Shown in pieces: positions 15,122 to 22,679 of a DNA stretch of 24,848 nt. Under the pieces are notes generated by a model, which saw only the letters and a list, made by a program, of their open reading frames with translations, did no database searches and was not told the DNA's origin. The stretch's first letter is position 1; the number at the start of each line of letters is the position of its first letter. Made by a program: the position numbers and the translations under genes. The DNA lies in NCBI GenBank assembly GCA_002308995.1, contig DBWQ01000028.1:1-24848 (forward strand). Reading direction: 5' to 3'. The stretch comes from Clostridiales bacterium UBA1234. GTDB lineage: Bacteria > Bacillota > Clostridia > TANB77 > UBA1234.

Positions 15122-15553
15122 ATGAACAAAGTAGTTCTTATGGGAAGATTAACTAGAGACCCTGAAGTTAGGTATACTAGTACTAACAACACGCTTGTAG
15201 CTTCTTTTTCACTTGCAGTCAATCGTAGATTTGCAAGACAAGGAGAGGAAAGACAAGCTGATTTTATCAATATTACGGCTTGGGATAAGACGGGTGAATT
15301 TTGTAGCAAATACTTCAAAAAAGGTCAACAAGTTGGTATTATTGGAAGAATTCAAACAAGAAACTATGATGATAAAGACGGGAAAAAGGTCTATGTCACA
15401 GAAGTAGTAGCAGAGGAAGCTTATTTTGCAGATAGCAAAAGAGAAGGCGAGCAAAATCCATTTGGTGGAAATACAGCAGCCGATGCTCCATTTAACAGTG
15501 CTACCGCTCCAAGTGAGTTTAGTCAAGTAACCGATGACGATTTACCATTCTAG
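15122..15553 (+). CDS. ssb: single-stranded DNA-binding protein
   Basis: The 143-aa protein has the OB-fold start NKVVLMGRLTRDPEVRYT, the strand FSLAVNRRFARQGEERQADFI, and KGQQVGIIGRIQTRNYDDKDGKKVYVTEVVA. It then has a short flexible linker and the acidic C-terminal tip DDDLPF that recruits repair and replication partners. It coats single-stranded DNA in replication and recombination. AAGGAGG lies 8 nt before the ATG, and it sits 12 bp after rpsF in the conserved order. Confidence 0.97.
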   Translation: MNKVVLMGRLTRDPEVRYTSTNNTLVASFSLAVNRRFARQGEERQADFINITAWDKTGEFCSKYFKKGQQVGIIGRIQTRNYDDKDGKKVYVTEVVAEEAYFADSKREGEQNPFGGNTAADAPFNSATAPSEFSQVTDDDLPF

Positions 15554-15584
15554 ATTCTAAATTTTAAGGTGGGAGGAAAGAATA

Positions 15585-15872
15585 ATGGCTGAGAAAAAAG
15601 GAACCAAAAAGTTCAATAACAGAAATAATAATAACGATGATGACAATATGCCAAGACAAAGAAAAATTAAGAAAAAAGTTTGTGCATATTGTGCAGATAA
15701 AGCATTAGTAATTGATTACAAAGATGCTGATAAGTTAAAGAGATTTGTTAGTGAAAAAGGTAAAATCTTGCCAAGAAGAGTAACTGGTCTTTGTGCAAAG
15801 CATCAAAGAGAAGTGACACTTGCTATCAAACGTGCAAGACAAATTGCATTATTACCATTCGTGGCAGAATAA
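15585..15872 (+). CDS. rpsR: 30S ribosomal protein bS18
   Basis: The 95-aa protein ends in the conserved bS18 core with KRFVSEKGKILPRRVTGLC, AKHQREVTLAIKRAR and QIALLPF. Cys in CAYCADK and TGLCAKH mark the zinc-binding (C+) form rather than the Cys-less one. The N-terminal 25 residues are a low-complexity Asn/Asp-rich tail. It is the third gene of the operon, with GGGAGGAAAG before the ATG, and ends at the terminator at 15895. Confidence 0.96.
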   Translation: MAEKKGTKKFNNRNNNNDDDNMPRQRKIKKKVCAYCADKALVIDYKDADKLKRFVSEKGKILPRRVTGLCAKHQREVTLAIKRARQIALLPFVAE

Positions 15873-15894
15873 TCTCATATAATATAGGTTTTAG

Positions 15895-15925
15895 GAAGTG
15901 GCTAAATTATGGCCACTTCTTTTTT
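15895..15925 (+). terminator. intrinsic terminator of rpsF-ssb-rpsR
   Basis: GAAGTGGC pairs with GCCACTTC around a 9-nt loop, followed by a T run that is shared with the next hairpin. Confidence 0.85.
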
Positions 15926-15993
15926 GCACATTCAGGGACAATCATTTTTGTGCGATTTCGCACAAAAATGGTTGTCCCTGAATGTGCAAAAAA
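15920..15993. repeat. 35-bp near-perfect hairpin
   Basis: Bases 15920-15954 pair with 15959-15993 with a 4-nt loop. The only deviation is T15942 opposite G15971, a G-U pair if transcribed on the plus strand. It contains CAGGGACAA and its complement, a core similar to the AGGGAC motif of the foldback element at 7865-8167. It lies between rpsR and spoIIID and holds no gene. Confidence 0.75.
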
Positions 15994-15999
15994 ATAAAA

Positions 16000-16045
16000 G
16001 CATAGCTAAGGCCTTCTTCGAATACATTGTATCAAACAGTGTATT
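16000..16045 (+). promoter_or_regulatory. possible sigma-E promoter and inverted repeat before spoIIID
   Basis: GCATAGCT (16000-16007), a 13-bp spacer and AATACATT (16021-16028) loosely fit the sigma-E pattern. The -10 part also forms AATACATTG-(7)-CAGTGTATT, a 9-bp inverted repeat (one T-G pair). In Bacillus spoIIID is transcribed by sigma-E and autoregulated. The match is suggestive only. Confidence 0.3.
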
Positions 16046-16063
16046 TGTAAGGAGGCTTTTTAC

Positions 16064-16324
16064 ATGGAAAAAGTATACATAGAGGAGCGTGCCATTGAAC
16101 TTGCTCACTATATCATCGATACAAAAGATACTGTGAGAGGAACAGCAAAACGTTTTGGAGTGAGTAAAAGCACCGTGCATAAAGATGTGACAGAAAGGCT
16201 TTTAAAGATAAACCCCTACTTAGCAAAAGAAGCCAAAAAAGTATTAGAAGGAAATAAAGCAGAAAGACATATTCGAGGAGGAGAGGCAACCAGGAAAAAA
16301 TATGCACATCATCAAAAATCATGA
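16064..16324 (+). CDS. spoIIID: sporulation transcriptional regulator SpoIIID
   Basis: The 86-aa protein matches SpoIIID along its length: IEERAIELAHYIIDTKDTVR, the helix-turn-helix TAKRFGVSKSTVHKDVTERL at about residues 27-46, NPYLAKEAKKVLE and the basic C-terminus HIRGGEATRKKY. It is a small DNA-binding protein that switches gene expression in the mother cell during sporulation. GTAAGGAGG lies before the ATG. It stands alone between two terminators. Its presence indicates a spore-forming ancestry. Confidence 0.95.
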   Translation: MEKVYIEERAIELAHYIIDTKDTVRGTAKRFGVSKSTVHKDVTERLLKINPYLAKEAKKVLEGNKAERHIRGGEATRKKYAHHQKS

Positions 16325-16339
16325 ATGGCAAAAATGAAG

Positions 16340-16374
16340 GACTATTTTTTTAAGGAAAATAGTCGTTTTTTTTT
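16340..16374 (+). terminator. intrinsic terminator of spoIIID
   Basis: GACTATTTT and AAAATAGTC form a perfect 9-bp stem with a 7-nt loop, then G and nine T. Confidence 0.85.
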
Positions 16375-16383
16375 AGGAATATA

Positions 16384-16392
16384 TGGTATAAT
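16384..16392 (+). promoter_or_regulatory. extended -10 promoter of the hydrolase gene
   Basis: TGG-TATAAT (16384-16392) with no good -35 box, just downstream of the spoIIID terminator. Transcription would begin near 16399. Confidence 0.55.
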
Positions 16393-16417
16393 ACCATTGT
16401 ATGAGGTGAAAAATGCG

Positions 16418-17365
16418 ATGGAATATAAAGTTGAGGAACTATCTTTTCCAAGTACGAATGGAAAAGATGAAGTGTATGCAAAAATACTAAGTCCCATAGA
16501 TTCCAGCAAAATCAAAGGCATCATTCAGTTTTGCCATGGAATGTGTGAGTATTTTGATAAATATATGGAATTTTTTAAATATATGTTAGAAAATGGCTAT
16601 GTCGTATGTGGACACGATATGATTGGTCATGGGAAAACGGCAAAGTACGATAGTGACAAAGGTTTTTTTGCAGAAAAAGATGGCTATAAGTATATGATAG
16701 CAGATACGAAAACGATGACAGATCTTGTCAGAGAACGTTTCCCGTATCCAATGCTTTTTTTAATGGGACATTCCATGGGGTCTTTGGTTGCTAGAAACTA
16801 TGCTGCAAAATTTGGAAAAGACTTAAATGGGTTGTTACTATGTGGAACGGTGGGGCCTCAACCACTGATTGATTCTGCAATTCGACTTTCCAATTTTATC
16901 ATCAGAAAAAAAGGAGAAAGATATCGTAGTAGGGTACTGTATCAAACTTTTAATGATTTTGCATGCATTGGTTTCAAAGGTGAAAGCAAACTTGCTTGGA
17001 CAACCAGTGATGAAGAACAATTAAAAGAAACTATCATGGATGATAAGCAAAACTTTATTTTTACCGCTTCTGGCTTTAGAGATTTATTTAAATTGGTCAA
17101 GTATGCAAATGCAGAAAAAACGATAGAAACTATACCTAAGTCACTTCCTGTTTTGTTATTTTCTGGAGAAGAAGATCCAGTGGGCGAAAGAAAACTTGGC
17201 GTGAATAGAGTGGCTAGACTATTAAAACATGCAAAACTAAAAAATGTAACTGTGAAACTATATCCGAAGTGCCGTCATGAAATGCTACGTGAGGTTAACC
17301 GAAAACAAGTATTTAGAGAGGTACTAGATTGGGTAGAACAAATTAGATTTGGAGAAGAAATATGA
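16418..17365 (+). CDS. alpha/beta hydrolase, monoglyceride lipase/lysophospholipase-like
   Basis: I chose the ATG at 16418 (MEYKVEELSF, 315 aa): GAGGTG lies 9 nt upstream and the promoter and spoIIID terminator lie inside the longer reading from 16325. The protein has the oxyanion region FCHGMCEY near residue 38, GHDMIGHGKT at 65-74, the nucleophile elbow G117-H-S119-M-G121, an acid at D253 in GEEDPVG, and H287 in CRHEML. The HGMCEY/GHSMG pattern is typical of serine aminopeptidase S33/MGLL-type hydrolases of lipid esters. No signal peptide is present, so it acts in the cytoplasm or at the inner membrane face. It overlaps the next gene by 4 bp. Confidence 0.88.
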   Translation: MEYKVEELSFPSTNGKDEVYAKILSPIDSSKIKGIIQFCHGMCEYFDKYMEFFKYMLENGYVVCGHDMIGHGKTAKYDSDKGFFAEKDGYKYMIADTKTMTDLVRERFPYPMLFLMGHSMGSLVARNYAAKFGKDLNGLLLCGTVGPQPLIDSAIRLSNFIIRKKGERYRSRVLYQTFNDFACIGFKGESKLAWTTSDEEQLKETIMDDKQNFIFTASGFRDLFKLVKYANAEKTIETIPKSLPVLLFSGEEDPVGERKLGVNRVARLLKHAKLKNVTVKLYPKCRHEMLREVNRKQVFREVLDWVEQIRFGEEI

Positions 17366-17865
17366 TGATAAAAGTTGTCATTGCTGTGGTTTTGATACTG
17401 ATATTTTTAATATATACCCTCTATTTTAAAAACTACTTGAGAGTTACCAAGGTATTTAAAACACTCAAAAAGTTTTTAGATACAAGAGATTCTTTTGTAA
17501 TAAAAATGGTTCCTGAAGTAAAAAACCAAACAGTAGCTAAAGAAATAGTTGATTTAGTAAAAGATAGAAAAGACCAGTTTCAAAAAGGGTATAACCTTGC
17601 AATTCAAGCAGATGTCGCTCTTAATTCTTATTTAAAAATGTTTTATCAGGAATTTCAAAAACCAAGCCAAAATGAAATGATAAACGAAATGATGCAAAGA
17701 ATTAAAAACTTAGAAATGCAGCTCAAAAAGATTCGAGAAGAATATAACCATGAAGTAGAACAATATAATCAAACTATTGTAAGGCATCGATGGGTGTGTA
17801 TTAAGCTAATTCACATGAAACCATTGGATGTCTATCAAAATAAAAGTAAACAAGAAAATGTCTAA
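17362..17865 (+). CDS. LemA-like membrane-anchored protein
   Basis: The 167-aa protein has one N-terminal membrane helix (residues 3-22, VVIAVVLILIFLIYTLYF part) and a long helical, partly coiled-coil body. The segment IREEYNHEVEQYNQTIVRHR near 118-137 resembles the 'ARRxYNxxVxxYNxxIxxFP' stretch of LemA proteins, but the FP and the rest are not typical, so this may be a distant or degenerate member. The ATGA overlap with the hydrolase gene implies translational coupling. The role of LemA proteins is unknown. Confidence 0.6.
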   Translation: MMIKVVIAVVLILIFLIYTLYFKNYLRVTKVFKTLKKFLDTRDSFVIKMVPEVKNQTVAKEIVDLVKDRKDQFQKGYNLAIQADVALNSYLKMFYQEFQKPSQNEMINEMMQRIKNLEMQLKKIREEYNHEVEQYNQTIVRHRWVCIKLIHMKPLDVYQNKSKQENV

Positions 17866-17869
17866 AGTG

Positions 17870-17912
17870 GGACGCAAATTGTCAAAATGGAAACAATTTG
17901 CGTCCTTTTTTT
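17870..17912 (+). terminator. intrinsic terminator
   Basis: A perfect 13-bp stem GGACGCAAATTGT/ACAATTTGCGTCC with a 10-nt loop and seven T. It ends the hydrolase-LemA pair. Confidence 0.9.
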
Positions 17913-17944
17913 ATAAAAATAATGCAAAACAAAAGGACATAGTA

Positions 17945-17950
17945 TATAAT
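17945..17950 (+). promoter_or_regulatory. -10 box of ruvB
   Basis: A perfect TATAAT between the upstream terminator and ruvB; no clear -35 box at the expected distance. Confidence 0.45.
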
Positions 17951-17982
17951 AAATGTGAGAAATTCTAAGCAGGAGGTAAAAA

Positions 17983-19005
17983 ATGGATTTTTCAGAATTA
18001 AGTGATGAAAGAATTGTGTGCCCAGGGCTTGAAAATGAAGATAATGATGTAGAAGTAACTCTTAGGCCTAGGACACTAGATGAATATATTGGGCAAGACA
18101 AAGTGAAAGAGAATATGAAGGTTTTCATAGAAGCGGCAAAAAAAAGAGGCGAGCCACTAGACCATACACTTTTGTATGGTCCTCCAGGTTTAGGAAAAAC
18201 AACCCTTTCCAATATTATTGCGAATGAAATGAATGCCAATATCCGTATTACATCAGGACCAGCCATTGAAAAACAAGGGGATTTAGCAGCGCTTCTTACC
18301 AACTTAGCCCCAGGAGATGTGCTTTTTATTGATGAGATTCACCGCCTTAATCGAAGTGTAGAAGAAATTTTATATCCAGCTTTAGAAGATTTTTCACTAG
18401 ATATTATTATTGGTAAAGGGCCAAGTGCAAGGTCCATTAGACTAGATTTACCTAAGTTTACGTTGGTAGGTGCTACCACTAAAGCCGGAAGCTTATCATC
18501 TCCTCTAAGAGATAGATTTGGTATTATTCACCGTTTAGAATTATATTCCACAGAGGATTTAACTACGATTGTCAAACGTTCTGCGAATATCTTAAAGATA
18601 GATATTACCGAAAAGGGTGCCAAAGAGATTGCTTCTCGTTCTAGAGGAACACCAAGAATTGCAAATCGTTTATTAAAGAGGGTAAGAGATTTTGCCCAAA
18701 TTCAAGGGGATGGCACCATTACGGATGAAATAGCAGATAAAGCTTTGTTTAGTTTAGAAATAGATAAATTAGGACTAGATAATATCGATAGAGTGATGCT
18801 AGAAACCATTATTAAAAAATTTGCAGGTGGACCTGTTGGGGTAGAAACGCTAGCATCAGCCATTGGTGAAGATGTGGATACGATAGAAGATGTTTATGAA
18901 CCATACCTAATGCAAATTGGTTTTTTAAATAGAACTCCACGAGGTAGAATGGCAACCAAAGATGCGTATGAACATTTGAAGATAAGTTATGGAGAAAACA
19001 CTTAA
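17983..19005 (+). CDS. ruvB: Holliday junction branch migration helicase RuvB
   Basis: The 340-aa protein has the RuvB start LRPRTLDEYIGQDKVKEN, Walker A GPPGLGKTT at 66-74, Walker B FIDEIHRL at 115-122, GATTKAGSLSSPLRDRFG, and the C-terminal winged helix with GGPVGVETLASAIGED and GFLNRTPRGRMAT. The hexamer drives branch migration of Holliday junctions with RuvA. RuvA is not adjacent, unlike the usual ruvAB order. GCAGGAGG precedes the ATG. It heads a co-directional run that continues to the window end. Confidence 0.97.
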   Translation: MDFSELSDERIVCPGLENEDNDVEVTLRPRTLDEYIGQDKVKENMKVFIEAAKKRGEPLDHTLLYGPPGLGKTTLSNIIANEMNANIRITSGPAIEKQGDLAALLTNLAPGDVLFIDEIHRLNRSVEEILYPALEDFSLDIIIGKGPSARSIRLDLPKFTLVGATTKAGSLSSPLRDRFGIIHRLELYSTEDLTTIVKRSANILKIDITEKGAKEIASRSRGTPRIANRLLKRVRDFAQIQGDGTITDEIADKALFSLEIDKLGLDNIDRVMLETIIKKFAGGPVGVETLASAIGEDVDTIEDVYEPYLMQIGFLNRTPRGRMATKDAYEHLKISYGENT

Positions 19006-19096
19006 GATAAAGGAATGGTGAGTATATGAAAATCAAGAATTTGAACCACAAGTAGATTCTGAGAGGCAAGCTTCACAAGAAAGGGGATAGATAATT

Positions 19097-19708
19097 ATGT
19101 TGGAGATTAAAACGAAGGATATTAGAGAATATGTTTTTCGTGTTTTACAAAAGAATTCATCTGAAGAACTTACTTGTGAAGAACTATCTAAGATTACCTT
19201 TTTGAATCTCAATCAGATGAATTTCAAAAGGGAATGGAATGAATATGATTTTAGTGATTTGGCGTACTTTACTAATTTAGAAAGTTGCACGTTAAATGGC
19301 TTTGTAGTAGATGAAAAAATGATTGTAAACTTAAATCAACTACCTCATTTAAAAGGACTAGTTTTTAACCATTGCCAGTTTTCTACGAATCACGTGATAA
19401 CCTCTCCAATTGATACACTTGTCTTAAATTGGACAAGTATCAATGATTTGAATAATTTTAAAGAAAGCAGTGGATTACAAAGATTAAAAATCATTCATGC
19501 CAAAGAAGTGGTAGATGCAAATAGCTTCAAGCCATTCGAGAAAATAGAAGAATTAGATGTATGTGATTCAAAAATTCAAAATGTGAGTGCAATAGATGAA
19601 CTAAAAGCATTAAAGTCACTTCGCCTAGATGGCAGTATACTTGATAGCGATTATCAAAGAAAAGATATTTCTTTTTCTCATGAAGAAGAATTCTTTTTAA
19701 TGGGATAA
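19097..19708 (+). CDS. leucine-rich-repeat-like protein, 203 aa
   Basis: Spaced strands with L/I-x-x-L patterns (LAYFTNLESCTLNGF, LPHLKGLVFNHC, PIDTLVLNWTSI, GLQRLKIIHAKEV, KIEELDVCDSKI, LKALKSLRLDGS) suggest five or six degenerate 20-23-residue LRRs of the bacterial/internalin type. No signal peptide, so it is probably cytoplasmic. GGGG lies before the ATG. It is 91 bp from ruvB and 13 bp from the next gene. Partner and role are unknown. Confidence 0.65.
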   Translation: MLEIKTKDIREYVFRVLQKNSSEELTCEELSKITFLNLNQMNFKREWNEYDFSDLAYFTNLESCTLNGFVVDEKMIVNLNQLPHLKGLVFNHCQFSTNHVITSPIDTLVLNWTSINDLNNFKESSGLQRLKIIHAKEVVDANSFKPFEKIEELDVCDSKIQNVSAIDELKALKSLRLDGSILDSDYQRKDISFSHEEEFFLMG

Positions 19709-19721
19709 GGGAGGGCAAATG

Positions 19722-20195
19722 ATGGATACCAAAACCAAGAGATTGTATTCGGAAGTTTATGCAATGTTACAAGCACTGGGAGAGGAGTATATCAAAAGAC
19801 TACCAACTCAGTTATATCATTTAATAGAAAACTCAAAAGATGGTTCCTATATGCCTGTCTATCATATTGAAACATTAGAAAACGAAACTAATATTATGAG
19901 AGAAAGTTTAGCTATGATTGCACTATTTCATTTAAACTATTGGTGCGAAAGTGAAGAAGAAAAAAAGGAATTGGAACAACTTTTAGAAGAAAATGAAAAG
20001 AAAAATAAAGAGACTTTAAAAGAAAACTATGATTTGCAAATGGTGCTTGGAAAGGAGAAAAATAGTACGAGCAAAACTACTTTAGTAAATCGTGAAAATG
20101 AGACAAATGACTTAAATAACACAGAAGAAAAAAGCTTGGCTAAAAAAGAAAACTTTTTGACAAGAATCATTAAAAAATTATTTCATAAATCATAA
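19722..20195 (+). CDS. conserved protein of unknown function, 157 aa
   Basis: I chose the second ATG (19722) because AGGGAGGG ends 6 nt before it; the ATG at 19719 is too close. The N-terminal half (YSEVYAMLQALGEEYIKRLP, then ALFHLNYWCESEEEKKELEQLL, then ENEKK) matches from memory a widespread uncharacterised Bacillota protein with a YWC-x-x-EEEK signature. The C-terminal part is Asn/Glu/Lys-rich, ending in a basic amphipathic helix that could touch the membrane. All helical and soluble. Function unknown. Confidence 0.65.
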   Translation: MDTKTKRLYSEVYAMLQALGEEYIKRLPTQLYHLIENSKDGSYMPVYHIETLENETNIMRESLAMIALFHLNYWCESEEEKKELEQLLEENEKKNKETLKENYDLQMVLGKEKNSTSKTTLVNRENETNDLNNTEEKSLAKKENFLTRIIKKLFHKS

Positions 20196-20215
20196 GAAAG
20201 ATATGAGGAATTAAG

Positions 20216-20755
20216 ATGAAGCTATTATTACATACATGCTGTGCGCCATGCTCAACGTATGTGGTGCACAAATTAAGAGAGGATGGATACAAAGATATTA
20301 CTTCACTTTGGTATAACATCAACATTCACCCTTATATGGAATATAAACAAAGACTAGATACCTTAAAACAATATGCTGAAATGATTGACTTACCTTTAAT
20401 TGTAGAAGATAACTATGGACTTCGTGAATTTACACAAAACGTGGCACAAAACATCGATGGAAGATGTGTGTATTGCTACGAAAAACGTTTGGATTTTGCA
20501 GCAAAATATGCAAGTGAAAATGGCTATGATGCGTTTTCTACTACGCTTTTAGTAAGCCCTTATCAAAAACATGAGTTACTTACCAATATTGCAGAGGAAA
20601 TGGCAAAAAAATACCACACCACCTTTTTATATCAAGATTTTAGACCAGGGTTTAGAGAGGGACAACAGATGGCACGTGAGGCAGGACTTTATATGCAAAA
20701 GTATTGTGGATGTGTGTATTCAGAAGAAGAGAGATATTTAAAAAAGAGAAAATAA
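20216..20755 (+). CDS. queH: epoxyqueuosine reductase QueH
   Basis: The 179-aa protein matches the QueH (DUF208) family, which performs the last step of queuosine synthesis in tRNA, the same step as the unrelated QueG. All marks are visible: HTCCAPC at 6-12 with C8-C9, an RCVYCYEKRL block with C84 and C87, TTLLVSPYQKH, FRPGFREGQQMAREAGLYMQ in two parts near 142-160, and YCGCVYSE with C164 and C166. These Cys bind an Fe-S cluster and a second metal. TGAGGA lies before the ATG. Confidence 0.95.
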   Translation: MKLLLHTCCAPCSTYVVHKLREDGYKDITSLWYNINIHPYMEYKQRLDTLKQYAEMIDLPLIVEDNYGLREFTQNVAQNIDGRCVYCYEKRLDFAAKYASENGYDAFSTTLLVSPYQKHELLTNIAEEMAKKYHTTFLYQDFRPGFREGQQMAREAGLYMQKYCGCVYSEEERYLKKRK

Positions 20756-20782
20756 TAGAATATTCCAATGAAAGGATTGCCT

Positions 20783-21838
20783 ATGGAAAACGAACAAAAG
20801 ACAATGAGAGAATCAAAATTTGAACTATTGAGAATTATTAGTATGCTATGGATTATTATGTCTCACTATATCTATCACGGAGATGTTGTTTTAAAAAGTA
20901 CAGGAAGTAATTTATTCATCAGTTTATTAATCATGTCTTTTGGTAGGATGGCGGTGAATATTTTTGTACTCATAAGCGGATATTTTTTGATAGAATCCCA
21001 TTTTAAAAGTAAGAAAGTATGGGATATATTATTGAAATTATTCTGCTGCTCTATGGTATTGATTTTGATAAAAAAATTGGCTTTTCATACTTTTATAAGC
21101 TATGATTTTGTGAAAGTGTTCCATCCATTAAAGCTTTTGCAATTATCTTGGTTTATTCCAATATACCTGGGAACGTACGTGTTGTCTCCTTTTTTAAATA
21201 AAGTATTAAACACCATAGATCAAAAACAATATAGATATCTTCTTTTGATGCTATCTTTAGGACTTTTTGTTTTCCCACTATTTCATTTTAATGTTTTTTA
21301 TCATGATAGCATTTGGTTTGTCTTTTTATATTGTATAGGTGGATATATCAAAAAATATGCTCCTCCATCGAATCTTTATGCCAAAGGATTTTGCGTATTA
21401 TTACTATTGTTTGTATTATTTACCGCAGAAAAGGTTTTCTTTCATCAACTCAAAGGTGTCTTGTCATCCTATTCACAATTAAATTTTTATTTTAATATTT
21501 TGGGGTCGATATGCATCATAGGAATCGTTCATAGTATGAAAATGAAAAACAACCTTTTAGTAAATACAGTAGCAAAGTCTGTTTTAGGAATCTATATTCT
21601 TCATGATAACGATATAATAAGAAATCAAATGTGGAAATCACTAAAGTCAAGCTTTTTCTGTTATACATCATCATTATTGTTAGTTTTCTACATGCTTCTT
21701 TGCACCTTGGCTATATTTATGACATGTCTGATGTTAGATAAGATAATTTCGAACTTCATGATGAAACTGTTCAATCATATTCCATTATTAGATAATTTGT
21801 TTATCAAATGTGATAAATTGATTAATGGAGATGAATGA
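20783..21838 (+). CDS. integral membrane acyltransferase (Acyl_transf_3)
   Basis: I chose the ATG at 20783 because AAAGGA lies 6 nt before it and the ATG at 20768 has no ribosome site. The 351-aa protein begins ESKFELLRIISMLWIIMSHY, typical of the family's first helix and His, and has about ten membrane helices with a conserved-looking NIFVLISGYFLI segment. Family members O-acetylate surface polysaccharides or peptidoglycan. The substrate is unknown. The codons are unusually AT-rich and Phe/Leu-heavy, as expected for a membrane protein. Confidence 0.82.
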   Translation: MENEQKTMRESKFELLRIISMLWIIMSHYIYHGDVVLKSTGSNLFISLLIMSFGRMAVNIFVLISGYFLIESHFKSKKVWDILLKLFCCSMVLILIKKLAFHTFISYDFVKVFHPLKLLQLSWFIPIYLGTYVLSPFLNKVLNTIDQKQYRYLLLMLSLGLFVFPLFHFNVFYHDSIWFVFLYCIGGYIKKYAPPSNLYAKGFCVLLLLFVLFTAEKVFFHQLKGVLSSYSQLNFYFNILGSICIIGIVHSMKMKNNLLVNTVAKSVLGIYILHDNDIIRNQMWKSLKSSFFCYTSSLLLVFYMLLCTLAIFMTCLMLDKIISNFMMKLFNHIPLLDNLFIKCDKLINGDE

Positions 21839-21891
21839 AATATCTATGACGAATAGAGTTTTTAATATGATATAAGGAAGGAAAGAGAAAG

Positions 21892-22650
21892 ATGAAGCTA
21901 ATTTCATGGAATGTAGCAGGTTTTCGTGCTTGCCTGCAAAAAGGATTTTTGGATTTTTTTGAACAAGAAAAAGCAGAGGTATATTGCTTACAAGAAGTAA
22001 AAGCACTACCAGAACAAATTGATTTTCACCCTGAGGGATATTTTGAATATATTTATCCTGCAGAGAAGAAGGGATATTCAGGAACCGCCATTTATACGAA
22101 AGTAAAACCAATCTCTGTTACCTATGGAATGGGATTGGAAGAACATGACCATGAAGGAAGAGTGATTACTGCTGAGTTTGAAGAGTTCTATTTAGTGAAT
22201 GAATATGTGCCTAATGTGAAGAGGGATTTATCGCGTTTAGATTACCGTATGGTATGGGAAGATGATTTTAAGAACTATCTAAAAAAACTCGAAAAGAATA
22301 AACCTGTTATCGTGTGTGGCGATTTTAATGTGGCTCATACAGAAATGGATATTAAGAATGCGAAAGCCAATCGAGGAAATGCAGGATTTACCGATGAAGA
22401 ACGAGGCAAGTTCACTGATTTATTAAATGCGGGATTTATTGATACTTTTCGCTTTCAGCATCCTGATGTCACCGATAAATATACTTGGTGGAGTTTTATG
22501 GGAAATGCAAGAGAAAAAAATGTTGGATGGAGAATTGATTATTTTGTGATTTCTCATAGTATCGAAAATAAATTAGAAGATAGTATGATTTTTGATCATG
22601 TATATGGAAGCGATCATTGCCCTATTGGTGTGGTAGTGAAAATGAAATAA
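21892..22650 (+). CDS. xth: exodeoxyribonuclease III / AP endonuclease
   Basis: The 252-aa protein is a class II AP endonuclease of the ExoIII family: ISWNVAGFRAC at the start, metal ligand E35 in QEVK, YSGTAIY, a Y-R-M segment near 118, GDFNVAH with D144 and N146, GWRIDYFVIS and the final catalytic pair D241-H242 in GSDHCPI. It nicks DNA at abasic sites and trims 3' ends in base-excision repair. AAGGAAGGAAAG precedes the ATG. Confidence 0.96.
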   Translation: MKLISWNVAGFRACLQKGFLDFFEQEKAEVYCLQEVKALPEQIDFHPEGYFEYIYPAEKKGYSGTAIYTKVKPISVTYGMGLEEHDHEGRVITAEFEEFYLVNEYVPNVKRDLSRLDYRMVWEDDFKNYLKKLEKNKPVIVCGDFNVAHTEMDIKNAKANRGNAGFTDEERGKFTDLLNAGFIDTFRFQHPDVTDKYTWWSFMGNAREKNVGWRIDYFVISHSIENKLEDSMIFDHVYGSDHCPIGVVVKMK

Positions 22651-22679
22651 AAAATACAAAAGAAAAGGGGAGAAGGTAA

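Noticed and set aside
16325..16417. N-terminal extension of the hydrolase from the ATG at 16325
   Set aside because: It contains the spoIIID terminator and the gene's own -10 box and has no ribosome site.
19006..19096. A 9-codon ORF at 19026 as a real gene
   Set aside because: Too short, no clear ribosome site, and no recognisable product.
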